The position numbers and the translations under genes were made by a program. The notes beneath the pieces were generated by a model. The model was not told the origin of the DNA. It made no database searches and saw only the letters and a program-made list of their open reading frames with translations. Below, piece after piece: positions 17,099 to 26,200 of a stretch of DNA of 40,990 bases. This DNA is from Acidobacteriota bacterium (lineage in GTDB: Bacteria > Acidobacteriota > Thermoanaerobaculia > Multivoradales > SZUA-115), in contig JAJRVQ010000197.1 in NCBI GenBank assembly GCA_024277255.1, positions 1-40,990 of the forward strand. The letters are read 5' to 3'. Position 1 is the first letter of the stretch; every line of letters begins with the position of its first letter.

Positions 17099-18585
17099 AG
17101 CCCCCTCTGCGGTCCGGCGTTGAAGCCAAAGCCGACGCTCTGACGGTGGCCGTGCGGCTCTTCGATCATCTGGATCGCCTCTTCGCGATGCATCGGTGGG
17201 ATGACGAACCGCTCGTCGAAAGTGCACAGCGCGGTCAACCGGTAGATCGCCTCGGCCTGCTCCTCGGTGCAGTCAGCCTCGCGCAGAGCCCGCAGGGCGG
17301 TCGCGTCGTCGACGTCGCCCACCGTCTTGGCGCGCCGGTAGAGGCGGATCGCCTTCTGCTTACGCAGGGCATAGCGCACCAGCCCTTCGTTGCCGGCGCC
17401 GAGCAGCTTGGCCAGATAGGAGACCGGCACCCGCGACTCATCGATGTCGTGGAAGAGGTTGCCGCTCAAGTGATACACGCTGTCGCCCTCTTTGCCGGCC
17501 ATCACCGGCGACATCGGCGGAACGTAGAAGAGCATCGGCAAGGTGCGGAACTCGAGATGGGGCGGCAGGGCGATCTTCCACTCTTTGACGAAACGGTAGA
17601 CCGGAGACTTGCGGGCCGAGTCGATGACGTCGTCGGGAATGCCGTTGGCCTTGGCCGCGGACACCACCTCCGGGTCCCAAGGATCGAGGATCATCGAGCG
17701 ATGGCCCTCGACGATCTGGTCGTCGGACATCTTGGCCACCTCTTCGATGCGTTCCGCGTCGTATAGCAGCACTCCGAGGTAGCGAATGCGCCCGACGCAG
17801 GAGTGGAAGCAAGCCGGCGCCTGTCCGGTCTCGAGACGCGGGTAGCAGAGAATGCACTTCTCCGATTTTCCGGTCTGCCAGTTGTAGTAGGTCTTCTTGT
17901 AGGGGCAGGCGGCGATGCAGGAACGCCAGGCGCGGCAGCGCTTCTGATCGATCAAGACGATACCGTCCTCGCCCCGCTTGTACAGCGCGCCGGACGGGCA
18001 GGAGGCGACGCAGGAGGGGTTGAGACAATGGTTGCAGATGCGCGGGAAGTAGAACATCACCAGCCGTTCCACCGCCGAGAGTTGTTGGCGCTGCTCCTCG
18101 GTCAATGCGTCCAGGTTCGGATCGTTGGCCGCGTAAATTTCAGAACCGCCCAGGTCGTCGTCCCAGTTGGGACCCGCTTCGACTTCCATGTACTCGCCGG
18201 TGACCCTCGAAACCGGTCGCGCCACCGGCTGGTCATCGCCTTCCGGAGCATCGAAGAGCTTCTCGTAGTCATAGGTCCAGGGCTCGTAGTAGTCGTCCAT
18301 GCTGGGTTGGTGAGGGTTGTGGAAGATATTGGCCACAACCTTCGCCGGCCCGGTCGACTTGAGCTTCAACTGACCGTTTCTGATCTCCCAACCACCTTGG
18401 TACTTCTCTTGATCCTCCCAGGCGGTGGGAAAACCCGTCCCCGGCTTGGTTTCAACGTTGTTCCACCACATGTACTCGGTGCCCTGCCGATCGGTCCAAA
18501 TGTTCTTGCAGGCAATCGAGCAGGTATGACAGCCGATGCACTTGTCCAAGTGAAAGACCATCGAAATCTGAGACCGCACGTCCAT
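17095..18585 (-). CDS. narH: Respiratory nitrate reductase beta subunit NarH
   Basis: The 496-residue iron-sulfur protein opens like other NarH proteins ('MVFHLDKCIGCHTCSIACKN') and carries four cluster motifs: the first ferredoxin motif, 'CNHCLNPSCVASCPSGA', 'CRAWRSCIAACPYKK' and 'CILCYPR...CFHSCVGRIRYLGV'. The 'CRAWRSC' motif has Trp in place of one cysteine, as in characterised NarH, where it binds a 3Fe-4S cluster. It relays electrons from NarI to NarG on the cytoplasmic face. A GAGGAG site precedes the ATG, 30 bp after narG. Nothing is missing. Confidence 0.95.
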   Translation of the reverse strand: MDVRSQISMVFHLDKCIGCHTCSIACKNIWTDRQGTEYMWWNNVETKPGTGFPTAWEDQEKYQGGWEIRNGQLKLKSTGPAKVVANIFHNPHQPSMDDYYEPWTYDYEKLFDAPEGDDQPVARPVSRVTGEYMEVEAGPNWDDDLGGSEIYAANDPNLDALTEEQRQQLSAVERLVMFYFPRICNHCLNPSCVASCPSGALYKRGEDGIVLIDQKRCRAWRSCIAACPYKKTYYNWQTGKSEKCILCYPRLETGQAPACFHSCVGRIRYLGVLLYDAERIEEVAKMSDDQIVEGHRSMILDPWDPEVVSAAKANGIPDDVIDSARKSPVYRFVKEWKIALPPHLEFRTLPMLFYVPPMSPVMAGKEGDSVYHLSGNLFHDIDESRVPVSYLAKLLGAGNEGLVRYALRKQKAIRLYRRAKTVGDVDDATALRALREADCTEEQAEAIYRLTALCTFDERFVIPPMHREEAIQMIEEPHGHRQSVGFGFNAGPQRGL

Positions 18586-18615
18586 ATTGACTTTCTCCTC
18601 TGGCGGATTCCGGGT

Positions 18616-21600
18616 CTACCACTCGAGAGTGGGTAGTTTGCGGACCAAGATATGGGTGTCCCTGTTGCAGCCCGTGGGGCCCCAGTAGTTGAAGTGGTAG
18701 GTGAACTGCCCGTAGCCTCCCGCCAGCAGATTGGGCTTCAGCCGGGTCCGCGTCAGGCTGTTGTGACCGCCCGCTCTGCGCCGACCGCGCAGAGGGGATT
18801 TGGGCACCGAGATCGTGCGTTCCGGAGAGTGGTACTGAATGGTGATCCCGGCGGGAATTCGCGCCGACACCGCGGCCCGGGTGACCACCACGCCGTTGTC
18901 GTTGAAGACCTCCACCCAGTCGTTGTCGACCACACCGATCTCCTCGGCATCCTGCACGCTCAGCCACAGCGGTTCACAACCGCGCGAGAGCACCGTCATG
19001 CGCTCGTTGTCGCCGTAGGTGGAGTGGATGTGCCACTTGCCGTGCGGGGTCAGGAAGTTGAGCATCTTGGCCCCACCCGGATCGCCGGTGAAGCGCAGGT
19101 CCGCGTACTCGGTAGGCAACGGCTTCGGCTTGTAGGTCGGCACGTGCTCGCCGAACTCCAGGTAGAGCGGATGATCCAGGTAGAAGTGCTGCCGGCCGGT
19201 CAGGGTACGCCAGGGAACCCCCGCCTCGACGTTGTAGGTGAAGGGTGAGTAGGCCCTACCGTTCTCCGTCAGGCCGGACCACATCGGGCTGTTGAGCAGG
19301 CGGCGCGGCTGTGCCTGTAGATCGGTGTACGAGGTCCGCACCGAGCGCGACTTCTCCGCCAGGTGAGCCAGGGGCAGCCCCGTCTTCTCCTCCATGTTCT
19401 TGTAGGAACGGTAGGCGAGCTCACCGTTGGTCACCGTCGCCAGATTGAGGATCAGATTGCAGGCATCCACATCCTCTTTGATCGACGGGTATTGCTCGCC
19501 ATTCCATCCCTCGGCGGGCTGGGTCTTGGCCAGCTGGTCGTAGACGTCCTCGATCTCATAGTGCGTACCATGAGCGCCCAAGCCACCCTTGCGCGCTGCG
19601 GGGCCGAAGGTGCAGAACTGCTTGTGCAGGTTGGCGTAGTCGCGTTTGACCACCTTGAAACCGGGCATGGTAACGCCAGGGATGGCCTCGACCTCGCCGT
19701 TGATCCAATCACCGATCCGGGTTTGCGCGATCTCCGCGGGCGAGTCGTGAGCGAGGGCCGAAGCGACGAGATCCTCCACCGGCTCCGGGAAGTGTCGCTT
19801 GGCCAACTCGGAGAACTTCTCGGCGATGGCACGGAAGATCTGCCAGTCGCTCTTCGACTCCCAGCACGGCGGTACCGCCTTGGAAAGCGGATGGATGAAG
19901 CTGTGCATATCGGTCGAGTTGAGGTCCGCCTTCTCATACCAAGTGGCGGCCGGCAGCACGATGTCCGAATAGAGAGCCGAGGTATCCATGCGGAAGTTGA
20001 GGTCGACCACCAGATCCATCTTGCCTTCGGGCGCCGGTCTCCAGGTCACCTCCTTGACCGAATCTTCGGCCAAATCCTCGGCGACTTCGTTGGAGTGGGT
20101 TCCCAGATAGTGTTTGAGGAAGTACTCGTGGCCCTTGGCGCTCGCCATCAAGGCGTTGCCACGCCAGATGTACCAGACCCGCGGCCAGTTCTCTTCGGCG
20201 TCGGGATCCTCCACCGAGAACTTGAGCTTGCGCTCCTTGAGCTGGTCGACGACATAGGTGACGACTTCCTCGTCACTGCTCGCCCCCTGCTCTCTGGCCT
20301 GCTTCACCAACTCCAGCGTGTTGCGGTCGAACTGCGGATAGGAGGGCATCCAGCCATTGCGCACCGCCTTGACTTGCAGGTCCATGGTGTGGCCCTGAGC
20401 ATGCTTTTGCGGTGGCTGAGGGACGGTGTGATAGTCGGTGAAGGACTTCTCATAGCGCCACTGATCGGTGTTGACGTAGTGCCAGCTGGGAGCGTTCTGC
20501 AAACGCGGCACGGTGCCCCAGTCCTTACCGAAGGCCATGGCTCCCCAAGATTCTCCCGGCGCCAGCTTCTCCTGCCCCACGTAGTGAGCCAGACCGCCGC
20601 CGTTGACCCCGATGCAGCCGCAGAACATCAGCGCGTGGATGCCGGCGCGATACATCAGGTTGGCGTGGTACCAGTGGTTGACCCCGGCGCCGATGATGAT
20701 GGTGCACTTGCCGCCGGTCTTCTCGGCGGTCACCGCCCACTCCCGCGCGAAGCGTAGAACCATCTTTCGGCTCATGCCGGTGAAGCGCTCCGCCCAGGCT
20801 GGCGTGTAGGGGGAATCGGCGTCGTCAAAGTCCTTCGGGTAGGCGCCCGGAAGGCCGCGACCGACACCGTACTGGGCCATCAAGACATCGTAGATCGTGG
20901 CGACCGGGACTTTGCCGCCGTCTTGCGTTTCGATCCAGCGGACCGGAACGCCGCGGTGCATGGCGGCCCCTTGAGCAAAGTCGTCGAAACTGACTTGAAG
21001 GACCTTGTCGTGCTCTTCCAAGAAGGTCAGGGTCGGGGCGATCGGCGAGCCGTCCTTGCCGTCTTCGAGCTTGAGGTTCCACTTGCCCTTGACCCCCCAG
21101 CGGTGGCCGGAACTACCCATGGGCATCTTGGGACGGCCGTCTTTCTCGTCCCACATGAGGAACTTCCACTCGCCGTTCTCCTCGCCCGCATAGTCGGCGA
21201 GGCGACCGGCACGCAGCATCTGGCCGGGCCGGTAGTGATCGCCCTCCGCGGTCAGTTCGACGAGGTACGGAGCGTCGGTGAACTTCTTGGTGTAGTCGAT
21301 GAAATAGGGCACCTGCTGCTGGTGGTGCGCCTCGGTCAGCAGAACGTGGTTGACCGCCATCCACCACGCGCCGTCCTGGCCGGCGTTGATCGATACCCAC
21401 TCGTCGGCGTATTTCGCCACCTGGCTGAAGTCCGGCGAGAAGACCCACATCTTGGTGCCGTTGCACCGCGCCTCGGCCGCGAAGTGGGTGTCCGGCGTGC
21501 GCGTCATGTTGAGGTTCGAGCCCATCACCGCCAGCATCTTGGCGTTGAACCAGTCGGCGCTCTCGTTGACGTCGGTCTGCTCGCCCCAGGTCTCCGGCGA

Positions 21601-22248
21601 GGCATTCGGCAGATCGCAGTACCAATCGTAGAAGGAGAGCGCGATGCCGCCCATCAACTGCAAGAAGCGAGCGCCGCTGGCGTAGCTGATCATCGACATG
21701 GCGGGAATCGGCGAGAAACCGACGACCCGGTCGGGCCCGTGCTTCTTGATGGTGTAGATGTTGGCCGCCGCCATCAACTCGAGGACGGTGTCCCAATCGG
21801 TGCGACGAAAGCCGCCCTTGCCGCGAGCCTTTTGATACCGCCGCCGGGCTTGTGGATCTTCCATCAGGCTCTGCCAGGCATCGACCGGGTCTTCGTGCTT
21901 GCCACGCGCCTGGCGCCACAAGTCGATCAGAGCACCGCGGATATAGGGATACTTCACCCGCAATGGGCTGTAGAGGTACCAGGAGTAGGAGATTCCACGC
22001 TGGCAGCCACGCGGTTCATAGGGCGGTAACCCTTCTTCCAGGGAGGGATAGTCGAGCCCTTGCATCTCCCAGGTGACGATGCCGTTCTTGACATGAATGT
22101 TCCAGGTACAGCTACCCGTGCAGTTCACCCCATGCGTCGAGCGCACGACTTTGTCGTGCTGCCAACGATTGCGGTAGAACTCCTCCCAGCTGCGCCCCTC
22201 CGGGTCGACCTCGTCCTGGATCCACCCGATCTTGCTCTTCAGTCTCAT
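18616..22248 (-). CDS. narG: Respiratory nitrate reductase alpha subunit NarG (molybdopterin)
   Basis: The 1210-residue protein aligns along its length with membrane-bound cytoplasmic NarG. The FS0 cluster ligands are visible: His39, Cys43, Cys47 (STHGVNCTGSC) and Cys82 (EPRGCQRG). Asp212 in 'YDWYCDLPNASPETWGEQ' matches the Asp ligand of the molybdenum. The N-terminus lacks a classical twin-arginine export signal, so the active site should be cytoplasmic and nitrate must be imported by the NarK proteins. The start at 22248 has GAGAGGTGG upstream and overlaps the stop of the cytochrome c gene (ATGA). An antisense open frame inside it is a codon-bias shadow. Confidence 0.96.
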   Translation of the reverse strand: MRLKSKIGWIQDEVDPEGRSWEEFYRNRWQHDKVVRSTHGVNCTGSCTWNIHVKNGIVTWEMQGLDYPSLEEGLPPYEPRGCQRGISYSWYLYSPLRVKYPYIRGALIDLWRQARGKHEDPVDAWQSLMEDPQARRRYQKARGKGGFRRTDWDTVLELMAAANIYTIKKHGPDRVVGFSPIPAMSMISYASGARFLQLMGGIALSFYDWYCDLPNASPETWGEQTDVNESADWFNAKMLAVMGSNLNMTRTPDTHFAAEARCNGTKMWVFSPDFSQVAKYADEWVSINAGQDGAWWMAVNHVLLTEAHHQQQVPYFIDYTKKFTDAPYLVELTAEGDHYRPGQMLRAGRLADYAGEENGEWKFLMWDEKDGRPKMPMGSSGHRWGVKGKWNLKLEDGKDGSPIAPTLTFLEEHDKVLQVSFDDFAQGAAMHRGVPVRWIETQDGGKVPVATIYDVLMAQYGVGRGLPGAYPKDFDDADSPYTPAWAERFTGMSRKMVLRFAREWAVTAEKTGGKCTIIIGAGVNHWYHANLMYRAGIHALMFCGCIGVNGGGLAHYVGQEKLAPGESWGAMAFGKDWGTVPRLQNAPSWHYVNTDQWRYEKSFTDYHTVPQPPQKHAQGHTMDLQVKAVRNGWMPSYPQFDRNTLELVKQAREQGASSDEEVVTYVVDQLKERKLKFSVEDPDAEENWPRVWYIWRGNALMASAKGHEYFLKHYLGTHSNEVAEDLAEDSVKEVTWRPAPEGKMDLVVDLNFRMDTSALYSDIVLPAATWYEKADLNSTDMHSFIHPLSKAVPPCWESKSDWQIFRAIAEKFSELAKRHFPEPVEDLVASALAHDSPAEIAQTRIGDWINGEVEAIPGVTMPGFKVVKRDYANLHKQFCTFGPAARKGGLGAHGTHYEIEDVYDQLAKTQPAEGWNGEQYPSIKEDVDACNLILNLATVTNGELAYRSYKNMEEKTGLPLAHLAEKSRSVRTSYTDLQAQPRRLLNSPMWSGLTENGRAYSPFTYNVEAGVPWRTLTGRQHFYLDHPLYLEFGEHVPTYKPKPLPTEYADLRFTGDPGGAKMLNFLTPHGKWHIHSTYGDNERMTVLSRGCEPLWLSVQDAEEIGVVDNDWVEVFNDNGVVVTRAAVSARIPAGITIQYHSPERTISVPKSPLRGRRRAGGHNSLTRTRLKPNLLAGGYGQFTYHFNYWGPTGCNRDTHILVRKLPTLEW

Positions 22249-23087
22249 CGTCCACCTCTCACCAGCTGTCGGCGCACGCCGCGGAAACGCCGGCGCCATA
22301 GTCCATCCGCCAGAACAAAACCGAAGGCCGCGCCGCCCAAACCCAGCAGCAGGAAGAGCAGTCGGGCACTCCCGGTATCTTCGCGTCGCTGCTGGGCTAC
22401 ATCCTCGAAGAAGGCAACCAAAGGCACGATCTCCTCCTGGGTCATCGCTCGTCCCGCGAAGACCGGAAGCATGGTCTCAGTCGCCGGAGCCAGCAGCCAA
22501 GAAGCGAGGTTCTTGCGTCCCTGCAGGCGCTCGAAGACCCGCGTCAAGTCCGGCCCCAGTGTTCCGCCGCTGAGCTGCGGCAGATCGCCCACGGTGTGGC
22601 AAGAGAGGCAAGCCGGCCCACCGTTGACCAGCTTCCGATAGCCGACGAAGATCTCCTCGCCGCGGCGGATGTCGAGGGCGGTGAACGGTTCGTCCCCGAG
22701 GTCCAGCCCGGCGAATTGCGAAGTCTCCAAGGCCGACTCTGCGGCGATCAGGTCGAGAAGAGCCTCCGCCCGCTTGCTCGTCATCCCGGGAACCGGCGGC
22801 ATCAGCGCTCCACCAGCCTCCTCGCGGAGCTTCAATGCATAGGGATCACCAGAATCCATGGTTCCTTTGGGGTCGAGGATGAACTTGGCCAGCCACTCGC
22901 GATCCTGGCGCTCCTCGACATTCTTGAGGTCGGGTCCCACCAAGCGGCCACCGCCGATGGTGTGACAACTCATGCAGGTTTGGCGGAATGTCTCAGCCGC
23001 CTCCTGCGCGCCAGCCGAGTGCACGCTCAGAACCAGCAGAGCCAGCCCGAGAATCGCTCCTGATGGCCAACGACACGCAGTCTTCAT
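22245..23087 (-). CDS. narC: Membrane-anchored diheme cytochrome c (NarC-like)
   Basis: This 280-residue protein has a signal peptide (about 1-27) and two cytochrome c domains with CxxCH motifs at C38-C41-H42 and C160-C163-H164. A C-terminal transmembrane helix (about 243-265, 'LLFLLLGLGGAAFGFVLA') is followed by a basic tail. Thermus thermophilus carries a diheme cytochrome c gene, narC, in the same place in its narCGHJIK operon, so the name is given by position and heme count, not by close similarity. The ATG at 23087 has GGAGGTAAG upstream, part of which is the stop of the Rrf2 gene. It could accept electrons from alternative complex III. Confidence 0.75.
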   Translation of the reverse strand: MKTACRWPSGAILGLALLVLSVHSAGAQEAAETFRQTCMSCHTIGGGRLVGPDLKNVEERQDREWLAKFILDPKGTMDSGDPYALKLREEAGGALMPPVPGMTSKRAEALLDLIAAESALETSQFAGLDLGDEPFTALDIRRGEEIFVGYRKLVNGGPACLSCHTVGDLPQLSGGTLGPDLTRVFERLQGRKNLASWLLAPATETMLPVFAGRAMTQEEIVPLVAFFEDVAQQRREDTGSARLLFLLLGLGGAAFGFVLADGLWRRRFRGVRRQLVRGGR

Positions 23088-23091
23088 CGTC

Positions 23092-23526
23092 TTACCTCCA
23101 CGCCGTTTCCTTCCCTGCCACTTCCTGAGATCGTGGTCGCAGAATCTCCGCCAAGGTGGTGGCTTCCAAGAACTCGACAACGGTGCTCGTGCACCTGCAC
23201 CAACGACGGTGAATGGCCGAAGAGACTTGCCCGCCGAAGTCACCTTCCTTGTTCAGCTCTTCTTGCCGCAGCGCTGCCGGCGCCACCAGCTCGGCGACCT
23301 GGGCCAGAGTGATCTCCTCCGCCGGTCGCGCCAGCCGATAGCCGCCGCCACTGCCCCGTGTCGACTCCACCAATCCACCTCGTTTGAGTTCGAGGAGGAT
23401 CTTGGTCAAATAGCTTGCCGATATTGCCGTGCGCTTGGCGAGCTCTTCGCCCCTGACCACTTCCGGGGCACTACTGGCCAAGCAGCCAATGGCCCTCAAT
23501 GCGTACTCGATCGTGATGGGAATCAA
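23092..23526 (-). CDS. Rrf2-family regulator, first gene of the nar-act operon
   Basis: The 144-residue protein has the Rrf2 winged helix ('TIEYALRAIGCLA', 'ISASYLTKILLELKRGGLVESTRGSGGGYRLARP'). Start is a TTG at 23526 with GAGGTGA about 6 nt upstream; the encoded N-terminus matches the family exactly, so the non-ATG start is well supported. Family members such as NsrR, IscR and RirA sense NO or iron through a cluster held by three cysteines at about positions 90-105. Here the only cysteines are C15, C110 and C112, so that motif is missing. Its stop is 4 nt from narC. The position suggests it regulates its own operon. Confidence 0.88.
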   Translation of the reverse strand: MIPITIEYALRAIGCLASSAPEVVRGEELAKRTAISASYLTKILLELKRGGLVESTRGSGGGYRLARPAEEITLAQVAELVAPAALRQEELNKEGDFGGQVSSAIHRRWCRCTSTVVEFLEATTLAEILRPRSQEVAGKETAWR

Positions 23527-23559
23527 TTGCTCACCTCGTACTCAACAATCTGTGCCGGC

Positions 23560-23618
23560 ACCATAGACAGCCGACCGCTACTCCCCCTATGACCAGCGTC
23601 ATATGACAACGAGGTCAT
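23560..23618 (-). promoter_or_regulatory. Promoter region and FNR-type palindromes of the nar-act operon
   Basis: A perfect palindrome ATGAC-CAGC-GTCAT lies at 23589-23602, and a second ATGAC...GTCAT pair with 6-bp spacing follows at 23603-23618. Reading the minus strand, a -10-like TATGGT occupies 23565-23560. That would place transcription start near 23553-23554, about 41.5-42.5 bp from the centre of the first palindrome, the classic class II activator position for FNR/CRP proteins. No good -35 box is seen, as expected for an activator-dependent promoter. Confidence 0.55.
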
Positions 23619-23645
23619 CTATCTTCCTGCGGATCACCAGCCTCT

Positions 23646-23687
23646 ATGACAGTGGTCATGAGCGGCTGGCTCGTGCCCACCTAAGAT
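23646..23687 (+). promoter_or_regulatory. FNR-type palindrome and -10 element of narK2
   Basis: ATGAC-AGTG-GTCAT at 23646-23659 is a perfect 5-bp palindrome with 4-bp spacing. A TAAGAT hexamer at 23682-23687 would give a start near 23694, exactly 41.5 bp from the palindrome centre. The arrangement mirrors the one serving the divergent nar-act operon. Confidence 0.55.
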
Positions 23688-23778
23688 CTGGCCAGACCAG
23701 CGAGGCCGTTGGTTGGTAAGGGGGTTTTGGTGCCACCGCGCACGTATTTCGTGCCCCCAAATTGAAAGGAGCACTGGG

Positions 23779-25341
23779 ATGGGCAAGGTCGACTTATCTC
23801 GCTGGGATATCGAAGAGTCAGATTTTTGGGAGTCTCAGGGCCACAAGATCGCCCAGCGCAACCTGTGGATCTCCATCCCCAGCCTGCTCTGCGCCTTCGC
23901 GGTCTGGCTCTACTGGAGCATCATCACCACTCAGATGCTCAACCTGCAGTTCCCGTTCGCCAAATCGGATCTGTTCACCCTCACTGCCATCGCCGGCCTC
24001 ACCGGGGCGACGCTGCGCATTCCGAGTTCGTTCCTGATCCGCATCGCCGGCGGGCGCAACGTGATCGCGCTGACCACCGCGCTGCTGATCCTTCCCGCTC
24101 TAGGTACCGGCATTGCGCTGCGTAACCCGGACACACCGCTGCTGACCTTCCAGATCCTCGCTGCTCTCTCCGGTCTTGGCGGCGGCAACTTCGCCTCCTC
24201 CATGTCCAACATCAGCTTCTTCTTCCCCAAACGAATCCAGGGATCCTCCCTCGGCTTGAATGCGGGGCTCGGCAACCTCGGGGTCAGCGTCATGCAGGTG
24301 CTGATCCCCTTTGTGATGACCTTCGGCCTCTTCGGTGCGCTGGGCGGTAGCGGCTATGCAGTGCCGGGCGAAGCCGGAGGCCTCAGCTTCATCCAGAACG
24401 CCGGATTCGTCTGGGTTCCGATCCTGATCGTACTGGCCATCGCCGCCTGGTTCGGCATGAACAACATCACCACGGAGTGGGTCTCGCCCCACATCGGCTC
24501 GACAGCCGGAGCTCTGTTCAAGATCCTCAGCCTGCTGCTCGTCGGATTCGTCTGCGCCGCCGCTGGGCTCTACCTTCTGCTCGGCTTGGGAATCTCCAAG
24601 TGGATCGTCCTACCACTGGTGATCGCCGCCACGGTGTTCGCTCTGCGCTTGGTCCCGGGAGATGTCCAGAAGGGTCTCAGGCGCCAGTTCGCCATCTTCA
24701 ACAACAAGCACACCTGGGTGATGACGATCATCTACACCATGACCTTCGGCTCCTTCATCGGCTTTTCCGCCGCCTTCCCGCTTTCGATCAAGGTGATTTT
24801 CGGCTTCATCCACGACGCCAGCGGCGCCGATCTGGGAGTCAACCCCAACGCCCCCAACCCCTTCGTCTACGCCTGGCTCGGCCCGCTGGTCGGCTCCCTC
24901 ATACGACCGGTCGGAGGCTGGGTTTCCGACATGAAGATCGGTGGCGCGAAGGTCACTCAGCTCATCACCGTGGTGATGGTCCTCTCCACCCTGGGCGTCG
25001 CCTACGTGATGATGCAGGCCTACCATTCGCCAACGCCGGAGCAGTACTTCACCCCCTTCCTGGTTCTCTTCCTGATTCTCTTCGCCGCCACCGGCGTCGG
25101 CAACGGCTCGACCTTCCGCTCGATGGGCGTGATGTTCAACAAAGAGCAAGCAGGGCCCGTCCTTGGCTGGACTTCTGCCGTCGCAGCCTACGGTGCCTTC
25201 ATCATCCCCAAGGTACTGGGCGAACAGGTCAAGCTCGGCACGCCGGAGCGCGCCCTGTGGGGTTTCGCCGTCTTCTACACCGTCTGCCTGATTCTCAACT
25301 GGTGGTACTACGCCCGGCGCAACTCTGAGATCAAGTGCTGA
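23779..25341 (+). CDS. narK2: NarK2/NarU-type nitrate/nitrite transporter
   Basis: The ATG at 23779 (MGKVDLSRWD) has AAAGGAG upstream; the longer frame is not supported. The 520-residue, 12-helix major facilitator protein carries the nitrate signature 'GLGGGNFASSMSNISFFFPK' followed by 'GLNAGLGNLGVSVMQ', and a second signature region near 'ATGVGNGSTFRSM'. This group includes nitrate/nitrite antiporters, which import nitrate for cytoplasmic NarG and export the nitrite made. It differs from the NarK1-DoxX protein at 6202-7992, so the cell has two transporter types. It is divergent from the nar-act operon and shares its control region. Confidence 0.92.
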   Translation: MGKVDLSRWDIEESDFWESQGHKIAQRNLWISIPSLLCAFAVWLYWSIITTQMLNLQFPFAKSDLFTLTAIAGLTGATLRIPSSFLIRIAGGRNVIALTTALLILPALGTGIALRNPDTPLLTFQILAALSGLGGGNFASSMSNISFFFPKRIQGSSLGLNAGLGNLGVSVMQVLIPFVMTFGLFGALGGSGYAVPGEAGGLSFIQNAGFVWVPILIVLAIAAWFGMNNITTEWVSPHIGSTAGALFKILSLLLVGFVCAAAGLYLLLGLGISKWIVLPLVIAATVFALRLVPGDVQKGLRRQFAIFNNKHTWVMTIIYTMTFGSFIGFSAAFPLSIKVIFGFIHDASGADLGVNPNAPNPFVYAWLGPLVGSLIRPVGGWVSDMKIGGAKVTQLITVVMVLSTLGVAYVMMQAYHSPTPEQYFTPFLVLFLILFAATGVGNGSTFRSMGVMFNKEQAGPVLGWTSAVAAYGAFIIPKVLGEQVKLGTPERALWGFAVFYTVCLILNWWYYARRNSEIKC

Positions 25342-25550
25342 GGCAGGCACGATGGCAATGCGCCGAGCAGCTTGAATTCTCAACACGGTTCTCGCTGCCG
25401 GCGCAAGACTCGGCCGTGCAGCACAGAGGGTAAGCGGGCCCTCGCTCGCTACCGCGACGGCGGCACTTCCGCCTGAGTTCCGCAACACTCATCGAAGAGG
25501 CGCGTACTCAACCGGAAGAACTCACCTCACGACCCTTCAAGGGAGATCCA

Positions 25551-26030
25551 ATGAGTGTCGCCGTAAGAGCTAGCCTGATCCTCGTCGCGCTGGTCAGTTT
25601 GCTGTCTATCGCCATCCAGGTCACCGGCCTGAACGCCAATTTCTTGGCAAGCCAATTCGTCTTCCTGGTCGGCGCCATCGCCCTGAACGTAGCCATCGTC
25701 ATTTGGGCCCTGACTCGCACCGCCACTACTGCGGGCTACGGTGGACAGGTAGCCAACGCCGCGACGATCGGGCTCCTCGGCGGAGTGCTGATCATCGTCA
25801 CCTCTTGGATCTTACTCAGCTTCGTCTTCCCCGACGCGCTCGATCAAATGCGCAGCGGAGCCATCGACTTCATGGACTCCCAGAACATGGCTCCCGAGGA
25901 GTATCAGAAGCAGATGGAAGTCCTAGGCGCGGCAACGCCGATGAGCCAGTCTTTACCTGGCGGATTTGGAACCTTCTTCACCAGTCTAGTCACCGGCGCC
26001 GTCTTCGGATTCTTCAAGCGGCGGAAGTAG
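25551..26030 (+). CDS. DUF4199-type membrane protein
   Basis: The 159-residue protein has four hydrophobic segments (about 8-25, 35-55, 72-94 and 138-153) and an acidic loop with 'DALDQMRSGAIDFMDSQNM', typical of the DUF4199 family of unknown function. AAGGGAGA lies 7 nt before the ATG. It follows narK2 by 209 bp with no clear terminator between them; that gap shows only a weak 5-bp hairpin at 25459-25473. A link to nitrate metabolism is not shown. Confidence 0.7.
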   Translation: MSVAVRASLILVALVSLLSIAIQVTGLNANFLASQFVFLVGAIALNVAIVIWALTRTATTAGYGGQVANAATIGLLGGVLIIVTSWILLSFVFPDALDQMRSGAIDFMDSQNMAPEEYQKQMEVLGAATPMSQSLPGGFGTFFTSLVTGAVFGFFKRRK

Positions 26031-26132
26031 GATCGCGACCCGCCGCCCAGCGAGTCGCTCGAAGTCGGGCATCGGATCGAAGTGGTGGTCGAAGGAGAAG
26101 ATGCGCTCGATTGCGACGCTGCGATGGACGCA
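26030..26132 (-). pseudogene. Decayed C-terminal fragment of a PIN-domain (VapC-like) toxin
   Basis: On the minus strand one frame reads 'CVHRSVAIERIFSFDHHFDPMPDFERLAGRR', which resembles the end of PIN-domain ribonucleases (helix, 'aiSFDxHFd', 'GFeRL'). No start, no N-terminal acidic residues and no antitoxin are found; upstream of the fragment the frame loses similarity. It probably is the relic of a toxin-antitoxin locus. The match is by eye only. Confidence 0.4.
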
Positions 26133-26200
26133 CTTCTGGCAGGTTCCGGCGCTGGTGACGCAAGATTCCCCGCTACCGACGAGTTCATCGCTTTCCCCCC

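Noticed and set aside
19363..20757. 464-codon open frame antisense to narG
   Set aside because: Codon-bias shadow of narG; low-complexity translation without domain features, and narG is fully convincing.
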